The notes beneath the pieces were generated by a model. It searched no databases, had not been told where the DNA came from, and was given only the letters and a program-made list of their open reading frames with translations. Positions 14,999 through 22,482 of a DNA stretch of 42,883 bases are shown piece by piece. Origin of the DNA: Bacillus glycinifermentans (GTDB taxonomy: Bacteria; Bacillota; Bacilli; Bacillales; Bacillaceae); NCBI RefSeq assembly GCF_001042475.2, contig NZ_LECW02000002.1, positions 1-42,883 of the forward strand, written 5' to 3'. Position 1 is the first letter of the stretch. Every line of letters starts with the position of its first letter. A program made the translations under genes and the position numbers.

Positions 14999-15707
14999 AA
15001 AAGAACTAGTCGGAAGTGTGTTCTCAAATAACCATGGTCAGAAATATAAGGTTCTACGGGTAAATGGGCAAAAGAAAAACGGAACAAAATTGTTTAGAAT
15101 ACGATTCATAAAAACCGGATATGAACGAGATGTAGAAAAAGTTGAAATAATTCGTGGAAAAATAAAAGACCGATATGAACGATCTGTGTTTGGAGTTGGA
15201 TATCTTGGTGACGCAAAGATGTCAGATGTGAAAAATGTATACTCCGTTTGGAAGGGGATGCTAGAACGTTGTTACGATCGTAGTTGCTCACAGTATTCTA
15301 ACTATGGCGGTTCAGGGATTAGAGTTTGTGAGAGATGGTATTGTTTCAAGAATTTTCTCGAAGATGTTTCAAAGATAGAAGGATATGATGAGGATCTTTT
15401 CAATAACCGAAAGCTCTTTCTCGACAAAGACATAAAACAGCAAAGAACACCGAAAAGCCAAAAGATTTATTCCCTGGAAACTTGTTGCTTTGTCACTAGG
15501 GAAGTCAATAATGCTTATCGAGATTTACCGAATACTCGTGTCCACTTTATAGCTAAATCCCCTGATGGTGAAATTATACGAGCAGAAGGACTTCGTCCTT
15601 TCTCTGAAAAATACGGACTGCATCGCCCAATAATAAAGAAATGTTTACGAGGGGAACGCTCGAACTATAACGGATGGACTTTTAAACTGATTAAGGAATC
15701 GAATTGA
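14988..15707 (+). CDS. free-standing homing-endonuclease-like DNA-binding protein
   Basis: About 239 aa. The central block [11 protein letters not shown]...[15 protein letters not shown] is typical of phage AP2/HNH-associated endonuclease-like proteins. The C-terminal [20 protein letters not shown]...NYNGWTFKL resembles NUMOD/IENR DNA-binding repeats of intron-encoded nucleases. It overlaps the end of nrdF. The start is uncertain: TTG 14988 (after GAGGAT), ATG 14973 without SD, or ATT 14994. No canonical HNH triad is obvious, so nuclease activity is inferred from the family. Confidence 0.7.
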   Translation: MGIEKELVGSVFSNNHGQKYKVLRVNGQKKNGTKLFRIRFIKTGYERDVEKVEIIRGKIKDRYERSVFGVGYLGDAKMSDVKNVYSVWKGMLERCYDRSCSQYSNYGGSGIRVCERWYCFKNFLEDVSKIEGYDEDLFNNRKLFLDKDIKQQRTPKSQKIYSLETCCFVTREVNNAYRDLPNTRVHFIAKSPDGEIIRAEGLRPFSEKYGLHRPIIKKCLRGERSNYNGWTFKLIKESN

Positions 15708-15744
15708 AAAAACAAAAGCGCTTAAAGCAAAAGGAGGTATCACT

Positions 15745-15999
15745 ATGATGAAATTAATCAAATTAGAACAGCCTTCATGCACCCCTTGTCAATTAGTCTC
15801 TAATTATCTAAAAGAAAAAGGGATTGAATTTGAGGCGATTGATGTTACTGTACGGCCAGAAGTAGCAGCAGAGTATGGAGTGATGGGAGTTCCCGTCACT
15901 ATCCTACTCGATGGAGAAGGTAAAGAAGTAAAACGCAGCAGCGGTTTTAAGCCAAATGAATTAGATGAATTAATTTTTAAAATCGAAAACTATAAATAA
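15745..15999 (+). CDS. thioredoxin/glutaredoxin-like protein (YosR-like)
   Basis: 84 aa, ATG after AAAGGAGGT. Redox motif CTPC (residues 12-15) and cis-Pro loop GVMGVPVTI place it in the thioredoxin fold; the size is that of glutaredoxin/NrdH. It is the likely electron donor for the NrdEF pair just upstream; SPbeta has YosR in the same place. Confidence 0.85.
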   Translation: MMKLIKLEQPSCTPCQLVSNYLKEKGIEFEAIDVTVRPEVAAEYGVMGVPVTILLDGEGKEVKRSSGFKPNELDELIFKIENYK

Positions 16000-16036
16000 T
16001 GGGGTTTTTTTAATGAGAATTAAAAGGGGAGATTGA

Positions 16037-16423
16037 ATGTATTTCATTGAAAAACAAGAAGAATTAATCGGAAAAGAAATTGCTTATGTCTGGGCAAATC
16101 AGTTTTGTGAACAAACAACTATCATTACAAAAGATAAAGGTGTATTTATGGTTTGCCAAGAAGTTGGCTGGGACGATGGAGATAAAGAGACAAGAGTATT
16201 TTATGCACATGAAGCCAAGGAAATATTATATCCTCTTAGAAGAGAATTGCATACAAAAGGAATCATTGACGAATCTGAGTGGGGAGAATATGAAAAAGAA
16301 TTGAAAAAGAAACAGGAAGCTGAAAGGGAAAGATTCCGTAAAAAACAAGAAGAAAGAGAACGTAAACAGTATGAGGAGTTGAAAGCAAAGTTTGAAAATC
16401 AGGCAGAGCCAATTAAGGATTAG
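16037..16423 (+). CDS. hypothetical protein (128 aa) with basic coiled-coil tail
   Basis: ATG after AAAAGGGGAG. The first 75 residues are a compact domain (EEIAYVWANQFCEQTTIITKD-type beta pattern); residues 85-120 are an uninterrupted charged helix (EYEKELKKKQEAERERFRKK...). Lies between the thioredoxin gene and dUTPase. Function unknown. Confidence 0.6.
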   Translation: MYFIEKQEELIGKEIAYVWANQFCEQTTIITKDKGVFMVCQEVGWDDGDKETRVFYAHEAKEILYPLRRELHTKGIIDESEWGEYEKELKKKQEAERERFRKKQEERERKQYEELKAKFENQAEPIKD

Positions 16424-16435
16424 GGGGAATAAATA

Positions 16436-16642
16436 ATATCTAAGTGGAAAGTTGATTTTTTTATTGAAGAATTAACCGATCTTGATTTTTTTTATCCAAC
16501 TACTGTAAGCTCGCACACTAACTTAGATTTGGATATTGTATTTGAAAGACTTATGGAATTAACGCTTGATTGCAAACTAACATTGAAGTTTGAATGGAGG
16601 ACAGAGGAAGGCACTAAGATTCTTGATTTGGATATAAATTAA
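16436..16642 (+). CDS. small hypothetical protein (68 aa) with probable AUA start
   Basis: TAGGGGG (16421-16427) is an SD 8 bases before ATA 16436, which opens a 68-aa frame (ISKWKVDFFIEELTDLDFFY...). A second ATA sits one codon upstream, directly after a stop. The next ATG is near residue 37. The protein is acidic and beta-rich; function unknown. Confidence 0.5.
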   Translation: MSKWKVDFFIEELTDLDFFYPTTVSSHTNLDLDIVFERLMELTLDCKLTLKFEWRTEEGTKILDLDIN

Positions 16643-16735
16643 AGAGGCATGATCAAATACCTCTACATGAATTATATCCTGTGTTCCAAATTTCCGAAGA
16701 ATATAAAAGACACTTAAATAAAAGGAGCTTGAAAA

Positions 16736-17170
16736 ATGACACTACAAATCAAAATCAAATATGCAGACGAAAAACAAACGCGCATTTCAAAAATCGAACA
16801 GGGTGATTGGATTGATCTGAGGGCTGCGGAAGATGTATCTATTCCAAAGAATGAGTTTCAATTGATTCCTCTCGGAGTAGCGATGGAATTGCCTGAAGGG
16901 TATGAAGCCCATGTCGTTCCTCGTTCAAGTACATATAAAAATTTCGGTATCATTCAGACAAATTCAATGGGTGTGATTGATGAGTCATACAAAGGGGACG
17001 ATGATTTCTGGTTCTTCCCAGCTTATGCGCTACGAGATACTGAAATTAAAAAAGGAGATCGGATTTGTCAATTCAGAATTATGAAGAAGATGCCTGCAAT
17101 TGAATTGGTCGAGGTAGATCATTTAGGTAACGAAAATCGCGGAGGGCACGGTTCAACGGGCACTAAGTAA
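16736..17170 (+). CDS. dUTP pyrophosphatase (YosS-like)
   Basis: 144 aa trimeric dUTPase. Conserved motifs: [11 protein letters not shown] (motif 2), [14 protein letters not shown] (motif 3, with the catalytic Asp), [11 protein letters not shown] (motif 4) and the C-terminal P-loop-like RGGHGSTG (motif 5). It hydrolyses dUTP to dUMP, keeping uracil out of DNA and feeding thymidylate synthase downstream. ATG after AAAGGAGC. Confidence 0.93.
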   Translation: MTLQIKIKYADEKQTRISKIEQGDWIDLRAAEDVSIPKNEFQLIPLGVAMELPEGYEAHVVPRSSTYKNFGIIQTNSMGVIDESYKGDDDFWFFPAYALRDTEIKKGDRICQFRIMKKMPAIELVEVDHLGNENRGGHGSTGTK

Positions 17171-17265
17171 TTTATTAATTCCTAGATAATGAGGATCTCT
17201 TTATCCTGAAACTTTGATAAAGCATTAACGTATTACATTATAGTGGAAATAAGGAGGTTGCTTAT

Positions 17266-17448
17266 ATGGGATTAAATTTCTTTAATATAGAGCTAATATG
17301 CTCTAACTGCGGAAAAACATTAAAATCAGGCGATGAGATAGTAGCTCATATTACACTTCCAAGTGAGAAGAAGATGCCTGTGGGGAGAATGGACAGAGTG
17401 TTAAGCAAACACTCTGATAAGGTTTACTGTAAAAAGTGTAGCGAGTAG
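17266..17448 (+). CDS. small zinc-ribbon protein (60 aa)
   Basis: ATG after AAGGAGG. Two zinc-ligand pairs, CSNC (residues 12-15) and CKKC (near the C-terminus), form a ribbon. A possible promoter (TTGATA at 17214 with an AT-rich -10 near 17238) precedes it. Followed by a strong hairpin. Confidence 0.6.
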   Translation: MGLNFFNIELICSNCGKTLKSGDEIVAHITLPSEKKMPVGRMDRVLSKHSDKVYCKKCSE

Positions 17449-17451
17449 ATT

Positions 17452-17483
17452 TTCTGAGGAAGCCCATTAAAGCTTCCTCAGAA
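17452..17483. terminator. bidirectional hairpin between convergent genes
   Basis: Perfect 12-bp inverted repeat TTCTGAGGAAGC / GCTTCCTCAGAA with an 8-nt loop, between the + strand zinc-ribbon gene and a - strand gene. The flanks are AT-rich but lack a long T run. Confidence 0.65.
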
Positions 17484-17493
17484 CTAATATTAA

Positions 17494-17658
17494 TCAATTT
17501 AAATTAGAGAAAAGCGAAATAGTAATGACTAAAGTTGATAAAGAGCCTAAAGACATCAAAGAGATCATTTTTCGTTTACTTTGCTCTTTTGAAGGTTTAC
17601 TTAGCTCGTGGATGACTGCACCCCATAAAAGCATGGATGCCAAAATGATAATACTCAT
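17494..17658 (-). CDS. small membrane protein (54 aa), reverse strand
   Basis: Read on the - strand: ATG 11 bases after AAAGGAG, MSIIILASMLLWGAVIHELS, a charged KPSKEQSKRK stretch, then a second hydrophobic segment (LSTLVITISLF). It is more convincing than the + strand frame in the same place because it has an SD, two transmembrane segments and a shared terminator with the convergent gene. A lysogen-expressed membrane protein is possible. Confidence 0.55.
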   Translation of the reverse strand: MSIIILASMLLWGAVIHELSKPSKEQSKRKMISLMSLGSLSTLVITISLFSNLN

Positions 17659-17777
17659 GTCTAACGGAGCTCCTTTACTTATTTTTTATAATTTTACCAC
17701 ATATAGGACAGAGATGCCGATCTAATAAACATCGCTATAAAAGAAGACTTTTATCATAATTGTTAAGGAGGTGCAAA

Positions 17778-18065
17778 ATGAAGAAGGTAGATGAAATAAA
17801 GCAACACTTAGAAAAAATTAATAAGCTAGAACAAACCTTGGTTGTTTTTGAGGAGTCAGACGAATTACACCTTGACGTGCTTCATAAAATCCAGGGGGAA
17901 TTTGATGAGATCATTGATTTAGCTTTGAACGCTTTTCGAGAATTAACTGAAAAAATACGCAATGTAGGAAGCAAAACAATCAACAATAAAATTAAAGCTT
18001 TGCCCAATACAGTACAGAAAAGTGTAAAGGAGAATATGGATGAACTAATAAATGAATTAAAATGA
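17778..18065 (+). CDS. helical hypothetical protein (95 aa)
   Basis: ATG after AAGGAGGTG. Almost entirely charged helix (KKVDEIKQHLEKINKLEQTL...), coiled-coil-like. The stop lies next to thyA, whose SD is formed by its last codons. Function unknown. Confidence 0.6.
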   Translation: MKKVDEIKQHLEKINKLEQTLVVFEESDELHLDVLHKIQGEFDEIIDLALNAFRELTEKIRNVGSKTINNKIKALPNTVQKSVKENMDELINELK

Positions 18066-18066
18066 G

Positions 18067-18918
18067 GTGAGTAATATAGTTAACACTGCGGATACAATTT
18101 TAAAATCAAATTTATATAAAATACTGTCCGAAGGCAAATCGGATAAAGGGCAAAAGATTCGACCTAAGTGGTCTGATGATACGCCAGCTTATACATTAAA
18201 ATGCTTTGGAGTGTTGAATGAATATGATTTACAGAAAGAATTCCCTATTGCTACTCTAAGGCCAACGGCTTTTAAATCAGGGTTAAAAGAAATTCTCTGG
18301 ATATACCAAGATAAATCAAACGATGTTCAGTTGCTTGAAGAAAAATATGGAGTTAAATATTGGCGTAGCTGGGCTAATGAAGATGGCAATTTAGGTTTAG
18401 CCTATGGGAGACAGATACAGTATGAGCACAAATACAAAGAAGGATACTTTAATCAGATTGACAGGTTGATTTGGGATCTGAAAAACAACCCATACAGCAG
18501 ACGAATCATTACAAATTTGTATAATCATCAAGATCTTCATGGAATGACGTTATATCCATGCGCTTTCTTGACAATGTGGGATTATGACGGAGAATTTCTA
18601 AACATGACCCTTGTCCAACGCTCGTCAGATTATCTTGTAGCAGGGAACATCAATGTAACTCAATATGCGTTATTACAGCATATGATTGCACAAGTTTGTG
18701 GTTATAAGCCAGGGAAATTTCATCATTATATTAACAACTTACATATCTATGACCGACATATCGAACAAGCCAAAGAAATTATTAACCGCGAATCCTTGGC
18801 AGCACCAAAGTTAGTAATGGATAATTCAATAAAGAATTTTTATGACTATAAACCTGAACACTTCATTCTAGAAGGATATAGGCCACATAGCCAAATCAAA
18901 CTTGAGGTAGCCTTATAA
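18067..18918 (+). CDS. thyA: thymidylate synthase (ThyA family)
   Basis: About 283 aa. It methylates dUMP to dTMP using methylene-tetrahydrofolate. Visible: RRIITNL (phosphate-binding Arg pair), catalytic Cys in YPCAFLTMW, QRSSDYLVAGNINVTQYALL (nucleotide and folate contacts) and HIYDRHIEQ. GTG 18067 has no SD of its own; GAGGTGA (18064-18070) fits better as the SD for ATA 18076, three codons later. Completes the phage dNTP block. Related phage thymidylate synthases are known from phi3T. Confidence 0.9.
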   Translation: MSNIVNTADTILKSNLYKILSEGKSDKGQKIRPKWSDDTPAYTLKCFGVLNEYDLQKEFPIATLRPTAFKSGLKEILWIYQDKSNDVQLLEEKYGVKYWRSWANEDGNLGLAYGRQIQYEHKYKEGYFNQIDRLIWDLKNNPYSRRIITNLYNHQDLHGMTLYPCAFLTMWDYDGEFLNMTLVQRSSDYLVAGNINVTQYALLQHMIAQVCGYKPGKFHHYINNLHIYDRHIEQAKEIINRESLAAPKLVMDNSIKNFYDYKPEHFILEGYRPHSQIKLEVAL

Positions 18919-18943
18919 AGAATATAGAAAACAATAGACAAAC

Positions 18944-18963
18944 ACAAATTAAAAGTATATAAT
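18944..18963 (+). promoter_or_regulatory. promoter-like repeat, copy 3
   Basis: ACAAATTAAAAGTATATAAT, exact copy, with -10 TATAAT (18958-18963) and a good -35 TAGACA (18935-18940) at 17-bp spacing. The predicted start of transcription, near 18970, lies inside the 5' arm of the following hairpin. Confidence 0.65.
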
Positions 18964-18964
18964 C

Positions 18965-18990
18965 AGGGTGAGGTCGTTACTCACCCTTTT
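18965..18990 (+). terminator. intrinsic terminator after thyA
   Basis: AGGGTGAG / CTCACCCT perfect 8-bp stem with a 7-nt loop (18965-18987) running straight into TTTTT. It would stop read-through from thyA, while RNA begun at the overlapping promoter would lack most of the 5' arm. Confidence 0.8.
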
Positions 18991-19029
18991 TCTTAGGATG
19001 CCTGGTAAAGGGGATGATTCATTTTAAAA

Positions 19030-19049
19030 ACAAATTAAAAGTATTTTAA
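19030..19049 (+). promoter_or_regulatory. promoter-like repeat, copy 4 (variant)
   Basis: ACAAATTAAAAGTATTTTAA; identical to the consensus up to the -10, which is degraded to TTTTAA. It lies 12 bases before the next gene start. Confidence 0.45.
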
Positions 19050-19061
19050 GGTGGTGAGAAA

Positions 19062-19427
19062 TTGAGTTCTGAAGCGAATGGCTTACATAAGATTGATCTG
19101 GCAGCAAAAAAAGTTGAATTAGAAAAAGAGAGTGAAATCCTTCAAGGGGAAATACTCGAAAAGGAACGTGACATACTACGACTCGAAACTGAACAGGATA
19201 AAGAGCAGCTTGATTTATTGTTTGAAATGAGTGAAGTTCTTCAGCAAATTGAAAATAAGAAATGGGTTAGTGCAACAATAGCTTTTAAGATTATTAGAAG
19301 TAATCCAGACAAATACTCTGATTTATTTGAAATGAAAGATGGTAAAGCCTACATAGTAAATAAAAGATTCAAAGAATTAGAGCACGAATTTTTCATAATA
19401 AAAGGTGAGATGAATGAAATTAAATGA
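19062..19427 (+). CDS. coiled-coil hypothetical protein (121 aa)
   Basis: TTG start after GGTGGTGAG. The N-terminal 70 residues are a Glu/Leu-rich coiled coil (KKVELEKESEILQGEILEKE...); the C-terminal part has FKIIRSNPDKYSDLFEM, compact and helical. Function unknown. Confidence 0.6.
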   Translation: MSSEANGLHKIDLAAKKVELEKESEILQGEILEKERDILRLETEQDKEQLDLLFEMSEVLQQIENKKWVSATIAFKIIRSNPDKYSDLFEMKDGKAYIVNKRFKELEHEFFIIKGEMNEIK

Positions 19428-19432
19428 TATAA

Positions 19433-19452
19433 ACAAATTAAAAATATTTAAT
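19433..19452 (+). promoter_or_regulatory. promoter-like repeat, copy 5 (variant)
   Basis: ACAAATTAAAAATATTTAAT with -10 TTTAAT (19447-19452) and -35-like ATGATA at 17-bp spacing, immediately before the SD of the next gene. Confidence 0.45.
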
Positions 19453-19466
19453 TGAGGATGCGAAGG

Positions 19467-19676
19467 ATGACAGAGAAAAAAGATTACGAAAGAATGAAGG
19501 GCGAAATTGCAGACCTACGCTGTGCCGTTGCCGGATTGATTGGGGAAAACGAGCAGTTGAAGAACGCGTTAAAATTAATTGAATCGAAGTCAGAGCTTCC
19601 CGAAAAGCCAGTCGATTTAGTTCCGATTACTGAGCTGTTCGAAATAAATTTACACGCGAAGGAGGCGCTAAAATGA
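19467..19676 (+). CDS. small helical hypothetical protein (69 aa)
   Basis: ATG 19467, 9 bases after GAGG; a TTG at 19452 overlaps the promoter-like repeat. Helical with a leucine-zipper-like run (IADLRCAVAGLIGENEQLKNAL). Stop overlaps the next ATG (ATGA). Confidence 0.55.
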   Translation: MTEKKDYERMKGEIADLRCAVAGLIGENEQLKNALKLIESKSELPEKPVDLVPITELFEINLHAKEALK

Positions 19677-20251
19677 GCGAAATTAAAAAGTATGTGCGGA
19701 TTAAGAGGGCGTATAGTAAAGGTGCCTGGTATGCAAACCAGATCGGGAGCGTCTTTCCTTCACTGGGAACATGGGAGAATGCATATAAAGTCGATAGTCC
19801 AGACAGGGCGTTGTATATTCGTCAAGAAGACGCCGAACTCATCGTCACAGAAAAACGTCCAGCCAATAGAAATGATCGAATTTTAATTACGAATGCAGAT
19901 ACGGTACACGGCCTTTATAAGAACGGGGATGAGTTAGTTGTCGATGGACAGCACAAATTCGGAAATGGAGTGTTCGCTTATAAGGAGTACGACGTACATC
20001 GATTGGATTGTCACTATGTGACTTATAAAGAATACGAAGTCATCGTCAATAACGAGGAGGCTGACGAAATGGAAAACATTGAAAAACGATATGATACTGC
20101 AGTGGAAAATATGAATACTGCTACGGAAAACCTGATTGCTGAAATTGAAGAATTGCGGCTAGCTGCATATGCTCAAGGATACGAAGATGCGAGGCGCGCA
20201 TTATTGACGACAGCCGGACGGAGGCGATTTAGATCAGTTTTTAGGCGCTGA
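19673..20251 (+). CDS. hypothetical protein (192 aa)
   Basis: ATG after AAGGAGG, overlapping the previous stop. The N-terminal 120 residues show repeated short beta strands and SH3-like turns (YVRIKRAYSKGAWYANQIGS, ILITNADTVHGLYKNGDELV); the C-terminal helix ends in an Arg-rich tail (RRRFRSVFRR). GC content is higher than in its neighbours, suggesting separate acquisition. Function unknown. Confidence 0.6.
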   Translation: MSEIKKYVRIKRAYSKGAWYANQIGSVFPSLGTWENAYKVDSPDRALYIRQEDAELIVTEKRPANRNDRILITNADTVHGLYKNGDELVVDGQHKFGNGVFAYKEYDVHRLDCHYVTYKEYEVIVNNEEADEMENIEKRYDTAVENMNTATENLIAEIEELRLAAYAQGYEDARRALLTTAGRRRFRSVFRR

Positions 20252-20317
20252 CATCTATCTACTGACAAAATTGATTCTGTATGAAATCTGTATTTTATTT
20301 AGATTAAGACACAAAAA

Positions 20318-20340
20318 ATGAAGAGGGTTAACCTCTTCAT
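20318..20340 (-). terminator. intrinsic terminator of the - strand membrane gene
   Basis: Perfect 9-bp stem ATGAAGAGG / CCTCTTCAT with a GTTAA loop; the T run (TTTTTT) follows on the - strand. It may also stop + strand transcripts from the preceding gene. Confidence 0.75.
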
Positions 20341-20534
20341 CAGGTAGTTTTCTTCTTAGGTTCCCAACTGCAGCCTAAAACTGAATTAATAGTCCCAGCT
20401 GTTAAGAATCCCAAAAAAACACCTAAGTAATGATTTATATTCACACTAAACCATACACCAAGAGAAATAGCTGTGATTAGAATTTCGGAAATATTTTTAA
20501 TAAATGGATGTGAATTGAAAAAAATTTTAAACAT
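20340..20534 (-). CDS. small membrane protein (64 aa), reverse strand
   Basis: Two hydrophobic segments (EILITAISLGVWFSVNI and YLGVFLGFLTAGTINSVLG) with a basic C-terminal tail (EPKKKTT). Ends at a strong terminator. Its upstream sequence on the - strand contains TTGATT and CATACT at about 16 bp, possibly a sporulation-type promoter. Lies beside sspC on the same strand; function unknown. Confidence 0.6.
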   Translation of the reverse strand: MFKIFFNSHPFIKNISEILITAISLGVWFSVNINHYLGVFLGFLTAGTINSVLGCSWEPKKKTT

Positions 20535-20807
20535 GTATTGCTCTCTTTCTGCTTTGATTTCTTAAATAGTGATTTTTTTAAACAAAGTATGTAAATAAAA
20601 AATTAGGAATCAAGCACAAGGCCAGAAATTAAAGAAGAATACGATTATATTGACCAAACACTTATTTTTCTTTGTTTTGTGCTTATTTTGCCACAAGTTA
20701 ATACACCTCTAGATGATATTTACATAGAAAATCATACCATTGAAAAATGTGATAGAGCAAGTGAGAGGGTTAAATGTAATGGCAGGGATTAGACAGGAGC
20801 ATAAAAA
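20535..20807. other. intergenic stretch without a convincing gene
   Basis: About 270 bases between two - strand genes, very AT-rich. Apart from the promoter region of the membrane gene I see only a 16-codon + strand frame at the right end, not convincing. Confidence 0.5.
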
Positions 20808-20824
20808 GAGGGGATTTACCCCTC
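20808..20824 (-). terminator. terminator of sspC
   Basis: GAGGGG-ATTTA-CCCCTC stem followed by TTTTTAT when read on the - strand, directly after the sspC stop. Confidence 0.75.
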
Positions 20825-20825
20825 C

Positions 20826-21044
20826 TTAATGAAATTGACCGCCCATGTTCTGTTGAGCTAAGCGAACTAAACGTTTGGTGATTTCTCCACCAACTGAACC
20901 GTTTGCACGAGAAGTAGTCTCAGCACCTAATTGGACACCAAACTCAGAAGCTATTTCAAGTTTCATTTGTTCAATAGCTGAAGCTGCTTGAGGAATTAAT
21001 AACTCGTTATTGTTGTTTGATCTTGATCTACTTTGTTGAGCCAT
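20826..21044 (-). CDS. sspC: alpha/beta-type small acid-soluble spore protein, SspC-like
   Basis: 72 aa, start [11 protein letters not shown] 9 bases after AGGAG (an ATG three codons upstream overlaps the SD). Contains the family signatures [11 protein letters not shown] (with the GPR protease site E-FG) and the DNA-binding block [17 protein letters not shown]. These proteins coat forespore DNA and protect it from UV and heat. SspC of B. subtilis is itself encoded in SPbeta, so it is an established prophage cargo gene. Preceded by a sigma-G-like promoter. Confidence 0.95.
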   Translation of the reverse strand: MAQQSRSRSNNNNELLIPQAASAIEQMKLEIASEFGVQLGAETTSRANGSVGGEITKRLVRLAQQNMGGQFH

Positions 21045-21090
21045 CTTATTCATCTCCTAAAGTTTAATGAAAACAAGCTTGTTTGAATCA

Positions 21091-21120
21091 TATTATGGAG
21101 AGATTATTTTAATTTATACA
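21091..21120 (-). promoter_or_regulatory. sigma-G-like promoter of sspC
   Basis: On the - strand, TGTATA (21115-21120) and CATAATA (21091-21097) are separated by 17 bp, close to the sigma-G consensus TGNATA / CATACTA. Forespore expression is expected for this gene family. Confidence 0.6.
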
Positions 21121-21163
21121 CGCCAAAGAAATAAATTTTTTCATTAAGAAAGGTAGGGGGCAA

Positions 21164-21979
21164 ATGAAAATTGATTATGTATCAGATCTCCATATCAATC
21201 ATTGGATTCCTTGGAATGTAAATCAGATCAAGTGGGAGAAGCGAACAAGGGAAATCGTAAATAGGTTGATCTCAAACGGTAATGGGGAGGTATTGGTCAT
21301 TGCTGGTGATTTTACTGAATGGAATCAACAAGCCATTTGGGTTTTAGATGAAGTAGCAAAACAGTACGAGAAGGTTTACTTCACATATGGAAATCATGAT
21401 CTTTACTTAATCAGCAAAAACCAAAAAAGAAAGTACTTAGATTCATTAGGAAGGTTGAATGATCTAACTAAAAAGGCTGTTGACATAAAAAATGTGACAC
21501 CTTTAATCAAATCAACGGATACATACAAAGGAAAAGTCTTTGCAGGAGATGCTATGTGGTATTTGCCAAAAGGAATTGAAGGATGGGATTTCTTCAAAGG
21601 AGTCTCTAATGACTCAAATTACATTAGCATTAATGGTTACAGTAAAGAAGATGGGGTAAGAGCAATGTGGAAAGATTCAATGGATTGGTATGAAACGCTC
21701 GAAAACACTCATGTCGATGTATTTGTTTCTCACGTCCCACCTGTTCACAATCCTTATTCTCCTTTTGAGCCTAACAGCTGTTATATGGTCGATGTACCAT
21801 TCATTAACGCTAAACATTGGATTTGTGGGCATGAACATTTACAAACTGAGTTTGCCAAAGAGGGAACAAGCTTTCATATGAACTGTATAGGCTACCCATA
21901 TGACTATGATAAGTATCCTAGTGTAAGTGAGGAAGCGGATACCTATAAAACGTTTGAAATCAAAACTTTTGAGATTTAA
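21164..21979 (+). CDS. calcineurin-like metallophosphoesterase
   Basis: 271 aa with the full metal-binding set: DLHINH (DxH), GDFTEW (GD), YGNHDLY (GNHD), VSHVPP (H) and CGHEH (GHxH). It hydrolyses a phosphoester (protein, nucleotide or nucleic acid); the substrate cannot be told. ATG after GGTAGGGGG. The C-terminus ends in a duplicated TFEIK/TFEI. First gene of a right-hand accessory block with NADAR and RecU. Confidence 0.85.
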   Translation: MKIDYVSDLHINHWIPWNVNQIKWEKRTREIVNRLISNGNGEVLVIAGDFTEWNQQAIWVLDEVAKQYEKVYFTYGNHDLYLISKNQKRKYLDSLGRLNDLTKKAVDIKNVTPLIKSTDTYKGKVFAGDAMWYLPKGIEGWDFFKGVSNDSNYISINGYSKEDGVRAMWKDSMDWYETLENTHVDVFVSHVPPVHNPYSPFEPNSCYMVDVPFINAKHWICGHEHLQTEFAKEGTSFHMNCIGYPYDYDKYPSVSEEADTYKTFEIKTFEI

Positions 21980-22027
21980 ATTTGATTGAATGAAATTCTA
22001 ATTTTTTTAAGAAGAGGTGGAATGGGG

Positions 22028-22216
22028 ATGTTTAAATATCATACACGATATGGTACTGTGTCAGTCCAAGTTGGTAAGCAAAATTTTGAAAACATGACGG
22101 TCGAAGTAAACGAGGAAGATGGGAATAAATTGACTTGCGATATGCTTCATGAAGATGATGGTGATATTGGATTTGTATATAAAAATGAATCGATTTATTT
22201 TCATCACACTATATAA
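22028..22216 (+). CDS. small hypothetical protein (62 aa)
   Basis: ATG 22028, 7 bases after GAGGTGG; ATGs upstream overlap the SD. Beta-rich and acidic (YGTVSVQVGKQNFENMTVEV). No family recognised. Confidence 0.5.
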   Translation: MFKYHTRYGTVSVQVGKQNFENMTVEVNEEDGNKLTCDMLHEDDGDIGFVYKNESIYFHHTI

Positions 22217-22249
22217 AATGTTGATTTCATTTAGAAAGGTGGAAAAGTA

Positions 22250-22423
22250 TTGACCGTTACAGCTTGGATATTGTTGATTATGTTTGGTTTATTCGCCTTA
22301 TCAGATTTGAACTTAACTGAAGATGAAACAAAGCATATCAAGTTCTTCATAATAATGAAATTTGTTTCTGTCTTTATAGCTGCTATAGCTGCAGGCGTGA
22401 TTTGGGGAGGGCTATTTCAATGA
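22250..22423 (+). CDS. small membrane protein (57 aa)
   Basis: TTG 8 bases after AAAGGTGG. Two hydrophobic helices ([15 protein letters not shown] and [20 protein letters not shown]) flank an acidic loop (TEDETKH). Stop overlaps a possible 15-codon frame. Confidence 0.55.
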   Translation: MTVTAWILLIMFGLFALSDLNLTEDETKHIKFFIIMKFVSVFIAAIAAGVIWGGLFQ

Positions 22424-22467
22424 GATTAATAAGGAGAATGATCGATAATCTGCTTAATTCAAAATAA
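22420..22467 (+). CDS. very short peptide (15 aa)
   Basis: ATG overlaps the preceding stop (ATGA) after [21 protein letters not shown], a basic amphipathic helix. May be translated by coupling; weak support. Confidence 0.25.
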   Translation: MRLIRRMIDNLLNSK

Positions 22468-22482
22468 GACGGGAGTGGTGGA

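Noticed and set aside
17525..17725. 66-aa + strand open frame
   Set aside because: No SD site, poor protein-like composition; the - strand frame in the same place has an SD and two membrane segments.
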